Below, one piece after another: positions 26,629 to 35,658 of a stretch of 36,839 bases of DNA. This DNA comes from Enterococcus pingfangensis (GTDB lineage Bacteria; Bacillota; Bacilli; Lactobacillales; Enterococcaceae): positions 1 through 36,839 of the forward strand of contig NZ_BJDP01000016.1 in the NCBI RefSeq assembly GCF_005405205.1, given 5' to 3'. Each line of letters opens with the position of its first letter. Position 1 is the first letter of the stretch. A program made the translations under genes and the position numbers. Below the pieces are notes generated by a model. It saw only the letters and a list, made by a program, of their open reading frames with translations. It had not been told where the DNA came from and did not search any database.

Positions 26629-27378
26629 TTATTTCAATTCGTCGATCATCATAGCTAATTTCTCTGCTTCGATTTGAGCATCCGGATAAGACTGGCCTAC
26701 TAAACAACCATAGGTCATACAAGATCCATCTAATGATCCACTGACTTGCGAGAATTTACCTAACCGTCCTAACGAGACTGAAATGATTGGTAAAGAAACA
26801 AAGGTTTGAGCTTTCATTACGATCTCCATTTGCCGCAAGACATCGGCTTCATTTTGCGGTTGGACGACGATTTTTGCAATATCTGCTCCGCAATGTTCTG
26901 TTAAGTTCAAACGAAATAAAATGACGGCATCTTCTGGTGTCTCTTCAAAATTGTAATAACTCAAGATCACTCGTACATCTAATGATTGCATCCATTTGAT
27001 AAAAGACGTCGATAATTGATCGATGATCGAAACTTCTACATCCGCCAAATCAATCGCGCGTGAAGAAACAGCAAATTCATTGATATGCCGATACTGGTTC
27101 AACGAGAGCTCGACTTTTCCGCCCGCTTCCGCCATCCGTAAATTGAAAATCAATGGAATATTCCGAATTTCATCGCGTAATGCTAACAGCGTGGTATTCA
27201 ACTTCTCGTCATCTAAGATATCTTCATAATAATCTGCACGCCATTCGATCACCTCAGCAACTTTCTTCGCTTGAACGGCTTGTTCGATGATCTCATCAAA
27301 TGTCGTTCCGACAATCGGTACACAGATCTTAGGTTTTCCCGCATCAAAACGGACATCTCTTACTTGAATATCCATCAT
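26629..27378 (-). CDS. aroD: 3-dehydroquinate dehydratase, type I
   Basis: Third step of the shikimate pathway, dehydrating 3-dehydroquinate through a Schiff base. 249 aa. It has the N-terminal KICVPIVGTTFDEI, EWRADYYED (about 45-53, substrate-binding Glu/Arg), the VILSYYNFEETPE catalytic segment (His is replaced by Tyr at the position where type I enzymes usually have SYHDF), the Schiff-base lysine in IVQPQNEADVL with DIAKIVV just before it (about 170), and SLGRLGKFSQVSGSLDGSCM closing. It follows the RlmI-like gene by 23 bp, so the two are probably co-transcribed. GAGGTG precedes a double ATG; the exact start (27378 or 27375) is open. Confidence 0.9.
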   Translation of the reverse strand: MMDIQVRDVRFDAGKPKICVPIVGTTFDEIIEQAVQAKKVAEVIEWRADYYEDILDDEKLNTTLLALRDEIRNIPLIFNLRMAEAGGKVELSLNQYRHINEFAVSSRAIDLADVEVSIIDQLSTSFIKWMQSLDVRVILSYYNFEETPEDAVILFRLNLTEHCGADIAKIVVQPQNEADVLRQMEIVMKAQTFVSLPIISVSLGRLGKFSQVSGSLDGSCMTYGCLVGQSYPDAQIEAEKLAMMIDELK

Positions 27379-27401
27379 AATTTCTCACACCTCAGTTTCT
27401 T

Positions 27402-28577
27402 CTATTTTTTTATCGTATAAAACAATACTTTCAAGTAATTACTTTCTTCAAAGTCGCTAGCTGGAAAGTCTGCTGGTAAACGATAACTTTCTACTAATTG
27501 ATAATCTACTTTCTTATTTTGCAACGCGGTTTCGATCACATACTTGAACTTTTTAATTGAAAGGTTCGCTGCATTGGTTGAAGCGATGATCAACCCGTCA
27601 TCAGTCAAAATCTCGACACTATCTTCGATCAATCGCCCGTAGTCTTTGGCGACTGAAAATGTTTTTTTCTTATTGCGGGCAAAACTTGGGGGATCCAAGA
27701 TAATCACATCATAAGTTAAATTCTTTCTTCCCGCATAGCGGAAATAGTCAAACGTATCCATCACGATGATTTTTTGTTGCTCTAATGGCAATCCATTCAC
27801 TTCAAATTGTTCTTGCGTTTTAGCTAAACTGCGTTGTGCCAAATCCACGCTGGTCGTCTCTAGCGCACCGCCATATGCTGCAGCGACTGAAAATGCTCCT
27901 GTATAACTGAACATATTCAAGACTTTTTTCCCAGCAGCCAGTCCTTCAGTCAACCGTCCACGAACCTCTTTTTGATCTAAGAAAATACCGGTCATGTAGC
28001 CTTCATCTAGATATACGGCATAGGAAACACCATTTTCCATTACTATCAGCGGTTCTTGCGGTTTTTCACCAGCCAACCAACGACTTTCTGGCAGTTCACT
28101 TTTAAAGCGAATCTTTTCAACGAGCCCTTTTGCAGTTGGAAAAATTTGCAGCAAGCTAGCTACGATCATCTTTTGAAAATGGTAAATGGTTTGATTGTAC
28201 CAAGAAATTACCAAATAATCTGCATAGTAATCAATCGTCATTCCGCCAAAACCATCGCCTTCGCCATTGAACAAACGAAAAGCCGTCGTCGTCTCATCTG
28301 AAAAAAAGGCTTGGCGCTTTTGAATCGCCTGTTGGAATTTTTGCGCTAAAAGGTCTTGATTAATCGCACATTGCGTCTGATCGATCACCCAACCGAATCC
28401 CTTATTCTGTTTGCCTAAATACCCAGTCGCGACATAATGATGTTTATTATCAACAAATTCCACCCACTCTAAGGGAACTTTTTTGATACTTTGTTTTAAG
28501 TCTTCTTCTTGAATCAATGGATTCCCTTGGCGAATTCGTTTGATTCCATAATTAGTTAATTCTATTTTCACACTCAT
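27402..28577 (-). CDS. RlmI-like 23S rRNA (cytosine-C5)-methyltransferase
   Basis: SAM-dependent class I methyltransferase of 391 aa. The N-terminal PUA-like RNA-binding domain is at about 1-75 (a short form). The SAM fold starts around 220 with VLNMFSYTGAFSVAAAYGGA (motif I), VDLAQRSL (motif II), and the catalytic region DVIILDPPSFAR (motif IV). This is the RlmI/YccW-YwbD architecture, which modifies 23S rRNA. The start is uncertain: the ATG at 28577 abuts the GGGG that should be its ribosome binding site, while GTG at 28571 has proper spacing and gives MKIELTNYGIKRI. It is read together with aroD and is divergent from ltaS. Confidence 0.9.
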   Translation of the reverse strand: MSVKIELTNYGIKRIRQGNPLIQEEDLKQSIKKVPLEWVEFVDNKHHYVATGYLGKQNKGFGWVIDQTQCAINQDLLAQKFQQAIQKRQAFFSDETTTAFRLFNGEGDGFGGMTIDYYADYLVISWYNQTIYHFQKMIVASLLQIFPTAKGLVEKIRFKSELPESRWLAGEKPQEPLIVMENGVSYAVYLDEGYMTGIFLDQKEVRGRLTEGLAAGKKVLNMFSYTGAFSVAAAYGGALETTSVDLAQRSLAKTQEQFEVNGLPLEQQKIIVMDTFDYFRYAGRKNLTYDVIILDPPSFARNKKKTFSVAKDYGRLIEDSVEILTDDGLIIASTNAANLSIKKFKYVIETALQNKKVDYQLVESYRLPADFPASDFEESNYLKVLFYTIKK

Positions 28578-28669
28578 CCCCGCTTTCTTCTATTAGTATA
28601 TCAAAAAAAATTAGTATTTTTCGCTTATAAAGTTTTCTTTAAGCCTGATTGCTCTTGATTTAATAAGAA

Positions 28670-28698
28670 TTGACGAGGTTAGCGGAAGCGAGTAAACT
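28670..28698 (+). promoter_or_regulatory. ltaS promoter
   Basis: -35 TTGACG (28670-28675), exactly 17 bp, then -10 TAAACT (28693-28698), about 50 bp before the start codon. Confidence 0.6.
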
Positions 28699-28749
28699 GA
28701 TAACAAGTGAACGTTTCGCAGTTTATCTGCGTCAGAAAGGAAGTTTCCA

Positions 28750-30858
28750 TTGAAAAAACTAAAAGCTCCTGCATTTTTGAATAAACGCCTCGGCTTCTAC
28801 GCGTTACTGACATTCTTATTGTGGGCAAAAAGTGTTTTTGCATATTTATTTGAATTCAATTTAGGGATTGAAAGCCTAACTCAGTATTTCATCCTGTTTA
28901 TTAATCCAATTGCATCGACAATGTTTTTATTATCGATTGCTTTATATGTGCGCCGATCAAAGGCCTCTTATCTAACGATGATGATCATCTACGGTTTAGC
29001 AAGTTTCTTGCTATTTGCCAATGTAGTCTATTATCGTGAATTCACCGACTTCATTACTGTAAATACTTTCTTAGGTGCCGGCAAAGTTGCCAGCGGTTTA
29101 GGAGAAAGTGCAATGCGGCTATTCCGTCCTTACGATATTTTATACTTGATCGATATCGTGATCTTACCATTGCTCTTATGGCGCAAACGCATCAAAGCAG
29201 AAGAACGGCCCGTTCGAGCGCGGATGGCTTTTGCTATGACGGCTCTTGCAGTTATGATTTTCTCAGGTAATCTTTTCTTAGCTGAAGCTGATCGTCCAGA
29301 ATTACTGACGCGGACTTTTTCTCGCGACTACTTAATCAAATACCTTGGAGTGAATGCCTTCACCGTTTACGATGGTATCCAAACGTATAAAACGAACCAA
29401 GTTCGAGCTGAAGCTAGTCCAAATGATTTAAAAGAAGTGGAATCTTACGTAAAAGAACATTACGCTGCGCCTAACAGTGAGTATTATGGTATCGCTAAGG
29501 GCCGCAATGTTATTACAATCCATTTAGAAAGTCTGCAACAATTTGTGATCGACTATAAACTAAAAGATGAAAATGGACAAGAACATGAAGTAACCCCATT
29601 TTTAAATAGTATTTTCCATAGTAACAGCACCTTTGCTTTTGATAATTTCTTCCATCAAGTAAAAGCCGGAAAAACTTCGGATGCTGAAACATTGATGGAA
29701 AATTCATTGTTCGGTTTGAATCAAGGTTCTTTGTTCTCACAATTAGGCGGAAAAAATACCTTCCAAGCAGCACCAGATATTTTGAAACAAACAGCCGGCT
29801 ATACGAGCGCGGCATTCCACGGAAATTCAGGAAACTTCTGGAACCGGACTGAAACTTATAAGAATCTTGGATACGACTATTTCTTTGATTCTTCTTACTA
29901 TGATGTGAATGATGAAAATTCATTCCAATACGGCTTACATGACAAACCGTTCTTCCAGCAATCTGTGCAATACTTAGAACGTCTGCAACAACCGTTCTAT
30001 TCAAAATTCATTTCCGTTTCAAATCACTATCCATATAGTGAATTTAAAAATGACGAAGCTGGTTTCCCAATGGCGAATACGAGCGATGAAACGATCAACG
30101 GCTACTTTGCAACAGCCAATTATCTCGACAAAGCGGTTGAAGAATTCTTCACTTACTTAAAATCTTCAGGCTTATATGATAATTCGATCATTGTTATGTA
30201 CGGTGACCATTATGGAATTTCTAATTCAAGAAACCCTGACTTAGCACCGTTGCTTGGTAAATCAAAAGAAACATGGTCAAACTTTGACAATGCGCAAATG
30301 CAGCGTGTTCCTTACATGGTTCACATTCCTGGACAAGATAAAGGCGGAGTCAACCATACTTACGGTGGTGAAGTCGATGCATTGCCTACGCTATTGCATC
30401 TTTTGGGTACTGATACAAGCAAGTATATTCAATTAGGGCAAGATTTATTATCAGAAGATAATGATCAACTCGTTGCTTTCCGCGATGGGGATTATGTCAC
30501 ACCTGATTACACGTATTACAGTGGAAACTTATACGATAATCAAAGCGGATTACCGATAGCTGAACCTGACCAAGCGCTGCAAACAAAAGCGGATGCTTGG
30601 AAAGATGCTGTTTCTACTCAGTTAAGTACTTCAGATAATATCAATAACGGTGACCTCCTCCGCTTCTATTCAGCCAGCGGATTGGAACCAATCGATGCTT
30701 CGCAATTTGATTACAAAGATGGGTTTAACAAACTAGTAAAAGCTGAAAACAAACTGGGGGATAAATCGACCAGCGTATTTGATCAAAATGGTAAGAAATC
30801 TACTCAAGAGCTGTACAAGACTCAAACGTACAAGCAGTATCAAGAACAAAGCCAATAA
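28750..30858 (+). CDS. ltaS: Lipoteichoic acid synthase (LtaS-type sulfatase-fold)
   Basis: Polymerises glycerol phosphate from phosphatidylglycerol onto a glycolipid anchor at the outer face of the membrane. 702 aa: five membrane helices (about 15-35, 45-65, 73-93, 128-145, 158-178), then a linker and an extracellular sulfatase-fold domain (about 250-640). Catalytic residues are visible: Glu260 in TIHLES, nucleophile Thr309 in AGKTSDAE, and the metal site YGDHYG near 485. An alanine-rich LFLAEAD just after helix 5 could be a signal-peptidase site. The start codon is TTG, with AAGGAAG seven bases upstream; no in-frame ATG lies nearby. The C-terminal tail of about 60 residues is hydrophilic. 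Enterococci often have two LtaS paralogues; which this is cannot be told. Confidence 0.93.
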   Translation: MKKLKAPAFLNKRLGFYALLTFLLWAKSVFAYLFEFNLGIESLTQYFILFINPIASTMFLLSIALYVRRSKASYLTMMIIYGLASFLLFANVVYYREFTDFITVNTFLGAGKVASGLGESAMRLFRPYDILYLIDIVILPLLLWRKRIKAEERPVRARMAFAMTALAVMIFSGNLFLAEADRPELLTRTFSRDYLIKYLGVNAFTVYDGIQTYKTNQVRAEASPNDLKEVESYVKEHYAAPNSEYYGIAKGRNVITIHLESLQQFVIDYKLKDENGQEHEVTPFLNSIFHSNSTFAFDNFFHQVKAGKTSDAETLMENSLFGLNQGSLFSQLGGKNTFQAAPDILKQTAGYTSAAFHGNSGNFWNRTETYKNLGYDYFFDSSYYDVNDENSFQYGLHDKPFFQQSVQYLERLQQPFYSKFISVSNHYPYSEFKNDEAGFPMANTSDETINGYFATANYLDKAVEEFFTYLKSSGLYDNSIIVMYGDHYGISNSRNPDLAPLLGKSKETWSNFDNAQMQRVPYMVHIPGQDKGGVNHTYGGEVDALPTLLHLLGTDTSKYIQLGQDLLSEDNDQLVAFRDGDYVTPDYTYYSGNLYDNQSGLPIAEPDQALQTKADAWKDAVSTQLSTSDNINNGDLLRFYSASGLEPIDASQFDYKDGFNKLVKAENKLGDKSTSVFDQNGKKSTQELYKTQTYKQYQEQSQ

Positions 30859-30872
30859 TCAGATTCTAATGA

Positions 30873-30904
30873 ACACTCTTCACGATTTTGTGAAGAGTGT
30901 TTTT
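30873..30904 (+). terminator. ltaS terminator
   Basis: A perfect 11-bp stem ACACTCTTCAC/GTGAAGAGTGT with a 6-nt loop, then T-run. Confidence 0.92.
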
Positions 30905-30980
30905 GCATTTATTTCTTCGGATAGAATTCATAATTCTTTCAAATTAGGATTTTATACTTAGGGGTAAGAGGTGGGAATCT

Positions 30981-31637
30981 ATGGAACTTATTTCAATGAC
31001 ACTTTCAACGATCAAACAACATCGTATCCAATTTTTGATTTCTTGGGCGATTTATCTCGTCGCGCTTTTTGTCTTAACAAGTTTGGATATGTTAAAACTA
31101 GTCTTGAAACAAGTCGATTCCTCCAATCAGATCCAGTTGTTCACTAACGAAGAAGCAGAACAACTCCAAAAATACTTTTTTGATCGATTATCAATTAGCG
31201 CCATCGGCTTTTTTATCTTATTGCTGATACTTTTTGGAATCCGGATCCATCGGCAGAAAAAAAGCCCGCTCCCAGCAAAACGTTTCATCTATTCAACCAG
31301 TCTAGAATGTTTCTTAAGTATATTAATTGCAAGCCTCTGTTTGATTTTATTTTTTACTGTTTTCGAGCCCGTCTATGAATCGCTTTTGCAAATTTTTTAC
31401 CATCAAGGTTTGAATCAGCTAAAAGAATTGCCGAACTTTGTTTTGAGTAATGGCACAAGCGGGATTGCTTACTCACTTCGTTCGCCTCTCTCCTCTGAAT
31501 TATCTTCGACAACGTTGTTAGATTTGTTTTTTGGCTCGCTAATCAAAGCTATTTTCTATATTTCCTTATGTTTATGCCTATTAACGATCATCTTCTGTCT
31601 GTTAGATTCATTTAAAAAACCGAGAAACGTTCATTAA
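30981..31637 (+). CDS. Membrane protein of unknown function (four helices)
   Basis: 218 aa. I do not recognise a family. Membrane helices at about 17-37, 75-92, 112-132 and 188-210, with an extracytoplasmic loop (about 38-72) rich in Gln/Glu and another (about 133-180) ending in a Ser/Thr-rich stretch. The helix 2-3 loop is basic (RIHRQKKSPLPAKR), implying it faces the cytoplasm. AGAGGTGGG precedes the ATG. It is bounded by the ltaS terminator and by its own terminator, so it is transcribed separately; a TATACT -10-like sequence occurs about 25 bp upstream with no good -35. A role in envelope maintenance beside ltaS is only a guess. Confidence 0.78.
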   Translation: MELISMTLSTIKQHRIQFLISWAIYLVALFVLTSLDMLKLVLKQVDSSNQIQLFTNEEAEQLQKYFFDRLSISAIGFFILLLILFGIRIHRQKKSPLPAKRFIYSTSLECFLSILIASLCLILFFTVFEPVYESLLQIFYHQGLNQLKELPNFVLSNGTSGIAYSLRSPLSSELSSTTLLDLFFGSLIKAIFYISLCLCLLTIIFCLLDSFKKPRNVH

Positions 31638-31662
31638 ACACGAACATTCCTCGGTTTTTTTA
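31620..31662 (+). terminator. Terminator of the four-helix membrane protein gene
   Basis: CCGAG/CTCGG and GTTC/GAAC pair with small internal mismatches, then seven Ts. The TAA stop codon (31635-31637) is in the loop. Confidence 0.85.
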
Positions 31663-31682
31663 TTGTTTTATTCAGCGAACGC

Positions 31683-31711
31683 TTGAAAGTCGATTATTTC
31701 TTCATTATACT
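31683..31711 (+). promoter_or_regulatory. Promoter of the purine permease gene
   Basis: -35 TTGAAA (31683-31688), exactly 17 bp, then -10 TATACT (31706-31711). A second TATAAT (31736-31741) has no fitting -35. Confidence 0.7.
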
Positions 31712-31715
31712 TATA

Positions 31716-31735
31716 AAGTATTCGGTTTTTACCGA
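31716..31735. promoter_or_regulatory. PurBox-like inverted element at the permease start site
   Basis: The minus strand reads AAAACCGAATACT, close to the lactococcal/Bacillus PurR box AWWWCCGAACWWT. The same site is an inverted repeat CGGT-TTTT-ACCG. It sits at the predicted transcription start, where a regulator would act. There are several departures from consensus. Confidence 0.3.
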
Positions 31736-31771
31736 TATAATGAACTTATTTCTAAGGAGCGTTTACTAATA

Positions 31772-33211
31772 ATGGATAAATTCTTTAAATTAAAGGAACA
31801 AGGAACCACTATCTCCACTGAAGTAATGGCTGGAATCACAACATTCTTTGCCATGAGTTACATTTTGTTCGTTAATCCAAGTATTTTATCAGCATCAGGA
31901 ATGCCGTTCCAAGCGGTCTTTCTAGCAACGATCATCGCCTCGGTCATCGGGACTTTAGTCATGGGGGTATTTGCAAACGTTCCTTACGCACAAGCACCCG
32001 GCATGGGATTGAACGCATTCTTTACTTACACAGTCGTATTCGGATTAGGTTATTCTTGGCAACAGGCTTTAGCAATGGTATTCATTTGTGGGATCATCAA
32101 TATTTTGATCACCGTTACAAAAATTCGTAAATTGATCATTCATGCAATTCCTGAAAGTATGCAGCACGCGATTGGCGGCGGGATTGGGATCTTTGTTGCT
32201 TATGTAGGAATCAAAAATGCCGGCTTACTTTCATTTAGTGCAGACTCCTCCGCAATCACCAGCAGTGTGGTTGAAGCCGGAAAAGCGACCAATGTTTCAA
32301 TCAACAGCGGAATCGTTCCAGCTTTGGCAAACTTTAATAATGCACCGATTTTACTGGCGGTGATTGGTTTGGCGATTACTACTATTTTAGTCGTTAAAAA
32401 TGTTCGCGGTGCGATCTTGATCGGCATTGTGATCACAACCTTATTAGGAATCCCAATGGGTGTCGTCCAATTAGGTTCGATCGATTGGCATGCAAATTCA
32501 TTAGGCAGTTCGATCCAAGAACTTGGTACAACCTTTGGGGCAGCCTTTGGTTCTGACGGCATGGGATCGTTGTTTGCCGATTCAGCCAAATTACCGCAAG
32601 TTCTTATGACTATCTTAGCTTTCAGTTTATCTGATACTTTTGATACGATTGGAACCTTCATCGGGACCGGCCGTCGAACAGGGATCTTCTCAAAAGAAGA
32701 TGAAAATGCCTTAGCCAATGACTCTCGCGGGTTCAAAACTAAAATGGACAAAGCGTTGTTCGCTGATGCGATTGCTACATCTATTGGTGCAATCTTCGGA
32801 ACATCTAACACGACTACCTATGTCGAATCAGCTGCCGGTATCGGTGCTGGTGGACGGACAGGTCTTACTTCAGTTGTCGTAGCTATTTTATTTGCATTAA
32901 GCAGTCTATTCTCTCCATTGATCGCAATCGTGCCAGCACAAGCAACTGCACCAGCATTGATTTTAGTCGGTGTTATGATGTTAGCTTCGTTTGCTGATAT
33001 CAACTGGTTAGATTTAGAAGAAGCCGTTCCTGCTTTCTTCGCCAGCATCTTTATGGGACTTTGCTACAGTATCTCTTATGGGATCGCAGCCGGCTTTATT
33101 TTCTACACGATCGTTAAAGTTGTCAAAGGAAAATCTAAAGAGATCTCTCCGATTCTTTGGATCGTTGATCTTTTGTTCATCTTGAACTTTATTATCTTGG
33201 CCATTTTATAA
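31772..33211 (+). CDS. Purine (guanine/hypoxanthine) permease, AzgA/PbuG type
   Basis: 479-aa membrane transporter with 12 to 14 helices, of the NCS2-related AzgA family. Markers are the N-terminal GTTISTEVMAGITTFFAMSY, NVPYAQAPGMGLNAFFTY (about 69-86) and QHAIGGGIGIFVAYVG (about 130-145). Further on come SLSDTFDTIGTFIGTGRRTG and ATSIGAIFGTSNTTTYVESA. These match PbuG/PbuO-like proton symporters for guanine, hypoxanthine or adenine. AAGGAG precedes the ATG. There is no purine riboswitch in the 107-bp upstream gap; control may instead be by a PurR-type site. Single-gene unit ended by a strong terminator. Confidence 0.93.
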   Translation: MDKFFKLKEQGTTISTEVMAGITTFFAMSYILFVNPSILSASGMPFQAVFLATIIASVIGTLVMGVFANVPYAQAPGMGLNAFFTYTVVFGLGYSWQQALAMVFICGIINILITVTKIRKLIIHAIPESMQHAIGGGIGIFVAYVGIKNAGLLSFSADSSAITSSVVEAGKATNVSINSGIVPALANFNNAPILLAVIGLAITTILVVKNVRGAILIGIVITTLLGIPMGVVQLGSIDWHANSLGSSIQELGTTFGAAFGSDGMGSLFADSAKLPQVLMTILAFSLSDTFDTIGTFIGTGRRTGIFSKEDENALANDSRGFKTKMDKALFADAIATSIGAIFGTSNTTTYVESAAGIGAGGRTGLTSVVVAILFALSSLFSPLIAIVPAQATAPALILVGVMMLASFADINWLDLEEAVPAFFASIFMGLCYSISYGIAAGFIFYTIVKVVKGKSKEISPILWIVDLLFILNFIILAIL

Positions 33212-33228
33212 AATAATCTTTCATAGTT

Positions 33229-33261
33229 AAAGAGCCGTGACAAATCCTGTCACGGCTCTTT
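33229..33261. terminator. Bidirectional terminator between permease and kinase genes
   Basis: Perfect 14-bp stem AAAGAGCCGTGACA/TGTCACGGCTCTTT with a 5-nt loop. It serves the permease on plus and the histidine kinase gene, whose stop is two bases away, on minus. Confidence 0.95.
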
Positions 33262-33262
33262 T

Positions 33263-34732
33263 TCATTCTTCAGTTTTTTCTGATTTCTCAGGTTTATCGG
33301 GAAATACGACCGTGAATGTCGTCCCTTTTTCTAACTGGCTAGTGACATCGATTTTGCCTCGATGCAAATGAACCAATTCTTCTACGATCGACAAACCTAA
33401 ACCTGACTCGCCATATTTCGTGTTTTTTCGTGATGGATCTGCTTTGTAATAACGATCCCAAATATTTTTCACTTGTTCCTCAGTCATACCAATCCCAGTA
33501 TCCGATATCGCGATTTCTGTCGCCTGTTCCAACTTCTTGATCGCAATCGTGATCGTTCCATCTTTTGTAAACTGGATCGCATTTTGAACTAAGTTGACCA
33601 TGATTTGGACAAAACGATCATAATCGGCATAGACATTGATTGGATCCGTTGTTTGCAATGTTAACTGATTTCCTGACGCTTCCGCTTTTGCTTGCAATTG
33701 AGTGACCAGCAACGCGACAGCTTCAGTCGCATTAAACGTTTGTAACACGATACTTATTTGATTGGTCCGAATTTTTTCGTAATCCAGATTTTCATTGACC
33801 AATCGAATCAAACGCGAAGTTTCATTTTGCATCAGCTTGATCGCTTTTTCTTTTTGATTTTCGGGAATTGCATTATATTGCAGCCCCTCTAACAAACCAT
33901 TGATCGTTGTCAAAGGCGTCCGCATCTCATGCGACGCATCTGCCATAAATTGTTTGCGCCGTTCTTCTTGCCGTTCGATTTCTTCGTTCGACTCTTTTAA
34001 CGAGACCGTCATCTGGTTGAAGTCATTGGCTAAATCATCGAATTCATCTCGATTTCGATTGGGCACGACTACATCAAAATTCCCCGCCGCAACCTCTTTA
34101 GTCGCCGAACGCATTCGGTTGATTCGTCTTACTTGCTGCATCGCGAAGAAGTAACTTACGAAGATCGCAACAAGTGAAGCGATGATAAAGGCTTTGAATA
34201 AGTCAGTTACAATCAAATTGACACTCGTTTCCACATTCATCGCAGGTTGGCTAACGAGTAACACACCAAAGAATTCGCCATCTGTGAAAAAAGGGACCAT
34301 CGCATAAGACGTCGTTTTATTTTGTCCCATTACATTTTTTGAATTAGTTTCTTTTTGCTGTTGGCCTTCTTTTAACGCTTTCCATTGCGTATCGCTGATT
34401 AGATCCCGGTTGATTTTTCCTGATTGCTCAGGATATTGAACTGTTCTGTCTTTATTGATAAAAACGAAGGAAACATCTTGCTGGTTCAAACTTGATTCAG
34501 TTACACCAATCGCAAATTGAAAAATCTCATTGCTCGACATCCCCTCAAAACGAATATCCCTGCTCAACGAGAGATTATTGTTTTCCATCGATTGAGCATA
34601 GCCAAGCAGTGTTTTGTAATTGTTATCTTCAAGCGTCTTACGAGTAAATTGTGTAAAAGACACCCCTAACGTCAGCAGAATCAGGATGATCAATCCGCCA
34701 AAAGCTAGTAGTTGTTGATACAGGTATTTCAT
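33263..34732 (-). CDS. Sensor histidine kinase (HAMP, HisKA, HATPase)
   Basis: 489-aa membrane kinase. Helix 1 at about 8-28, an extracytoplasmic sensor region (about 30-175) with a PAS-like fold pattern (VSFVFINKDRTVQYPEQSG, then YAMVPFFTDGEFFGVLLVS), helix 2 at about 178-198, HAMP at about 200-250, HisKA with ADASHEMRTPLTTI (His268), N-box VQNAIQFTKDG, and G-box ESGLGLSIVEELVHLH near 446. Four bases overlap the regulator gene, so translation is coupled. The domain order is that of PhoR/ResE-type kinases. I cannot match it to a named enterococcal system with confidence. Confidence 0.92.
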   Translation of the reverse strand: MKYLYQQLLAFGGLIILILLTLGVSFTQFTRKTLEDNNYKTLLGYAQSMENNNLSLSRDIRFEGMSSNEIFQFAIGVTESSLNQQDVSFVFINKDRTVQYPEQSGKINRDLISDTQWKALKEGQQQKETNSKNVMGQNKTTSYAMVPFFTDGEFFGVLLVSQPAMNVETSVNLIVTDLFKAFIIASLVAIFVSYFFAMQQVRRINRMRSATKEVAAGNFDVVVPNRNRDEFDDLANDFNQMTVSLKESNEEIERQEERRKQFMADASHEMRTPLTTINGLLEGLQYNAIPENQKEKAIKLMQNETSRLIRLVNENLDYEKIRTNQISIVLQTFNATEAVALLVTQLQAKAEASGNQLTLQTTDPINVYADYDRFVQIMVNLVQNAIQFTKDGTITIAIKKLEQATEIAISDTGIGMTEEQVKNIWDRYYKADPSRKNTKYGESGLGLSIVEELVHLHRGKIDVTSQLEKGTTFTVVFPDKPEKSEKTEE

Positions 34733-35451
34733 TGACCAACCTCGGTATCATCAAATTTGTAGCCTACACCCCAAACAGTTTGAATAACTTGCGCCCCGAC
34801 TTTTTCGATTTTTTGACGTAATTTTTTGATATGAGCATCCACTGTTCGTTCATCACCGAAATATTGATAGTCCCAAACTAGTTCTAGCAACTGCTCACGG
34901 GTAAATACTTGCCGCGGTTTCTTCGCCATCGTATACAACAAATCAAACTCTTTAGGCGTCAAACCATCAATCGGTTTACCAGCTAAATATGCTTCGCGGG
35001 TCTTCAAATTCATCTTGAAATGATCCGTCTGGATATCAAAACTTTCATCAGCTGTTTCCGTATCTTTTTGCGGTTCAGTCGTCAACTCGCTGCGGCGGTG
35101 CAAAGCCTTGATCCGAGCAATCAAAGTCAATGGTGAAAATGGTTTTGTGACATAATCGTCCGCTCCCATCTCTAGACCAATGACTTGGTCACTTTCAGAA
35201 TCTCTTGCTGTTAACATGATGATTGGTACTGTTTTAGAGACTTTACGGATCTGGCGCCCGACTTCCATTCCGTCCATACTCGGCAGATTCAAATCTAGTG
35301 TAATCATATCCCATTTTTCAGGATCCGCTTTAAAAGTCTCCAATCCTTCTTTGCCATCATATTTAAATTCCGCTTCCCAACCTTCATTCAAAAAAAACAT
35401 CTGCATCATTTCAGAAACAGACTCATTGTCTTCAATCATTAAAATTTTCAT
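34729..35451 (-). CDS. OmpR-family response regulator
   Basis: 240 aa. Receiver with the acidic pair in MIEDNES, phospho-acceptor Asp53 in ITLDLNLPSMDG, MLTARDSESD, and the Lys in VTKPFSPL. A linker of about 20 residues rich in Thr/Glu (TTEPQKDTETADESF) joins it to a winged helix ending in IQTVWGVGYKF. GGGGG precedes the ATG. The minus strand upstream has TATAAT (35481-35486) and a TTGAAA 20 bp before it, wider than ideal. It is the first gene of the pair with the kinase, and is divergent from tmRNA. The target genes are unknown. Confidence 0.93.
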   Translation of the reverse strand: MKILMIEDNESVSEMMQMFFLNEGWEAEFKYDGKEGLETFKADPEKWDMITLDLNLPSMDGMEVGRQIRKVSKTVPIIMLTARDSESDQVIGLEMGADDYVTKPFSPLTLIARIKALHRRSELTTEPQKDTETADESFDIQTDHFKMNLKTREAYLAGKPIDGLTPKEFDLLYTMAKKPRQVFTREQLLELVWDYQYFGDERTVDAHIKKLRQKIEKVGAQVIQTVWGVGYKFDDTEVGQ

Positions 35452-35603
35452 ACTTTACCCCCTGATATCATCTGATTCTCATTATAAGTATACTCTATTT
35501 CATTTTTTTCAACCATTACCTTACTCATATCTTCATTAACAATTTGTTTTTTCTTCAATCTTTCTGACATTTAGCATGAATTCTTAAATTAGTCGTTACT
35601 TCT

Positions 35604-35632
35604 TTGCATTTTTTATAACAGGATGCTATACT
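35604..35632 (+). promoter_or_regulatory. tmRNA promoter
   Basis: -35 TTGCAT (35604-35609), 17-bp spacer and -10 TATACT (35627-35632) with an extended TGC, about 27 bp before the mature 5' end. Confidence 0.8.
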
Positions 35633-35658
35633 CATCTTTGCAACAAAATATTTATTAG

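Noticed and set aside
31665-31771. Purine riboswitch upstream of the permease
   Set aside because: The leader is short and lacks the conserved three-way junction sequences.
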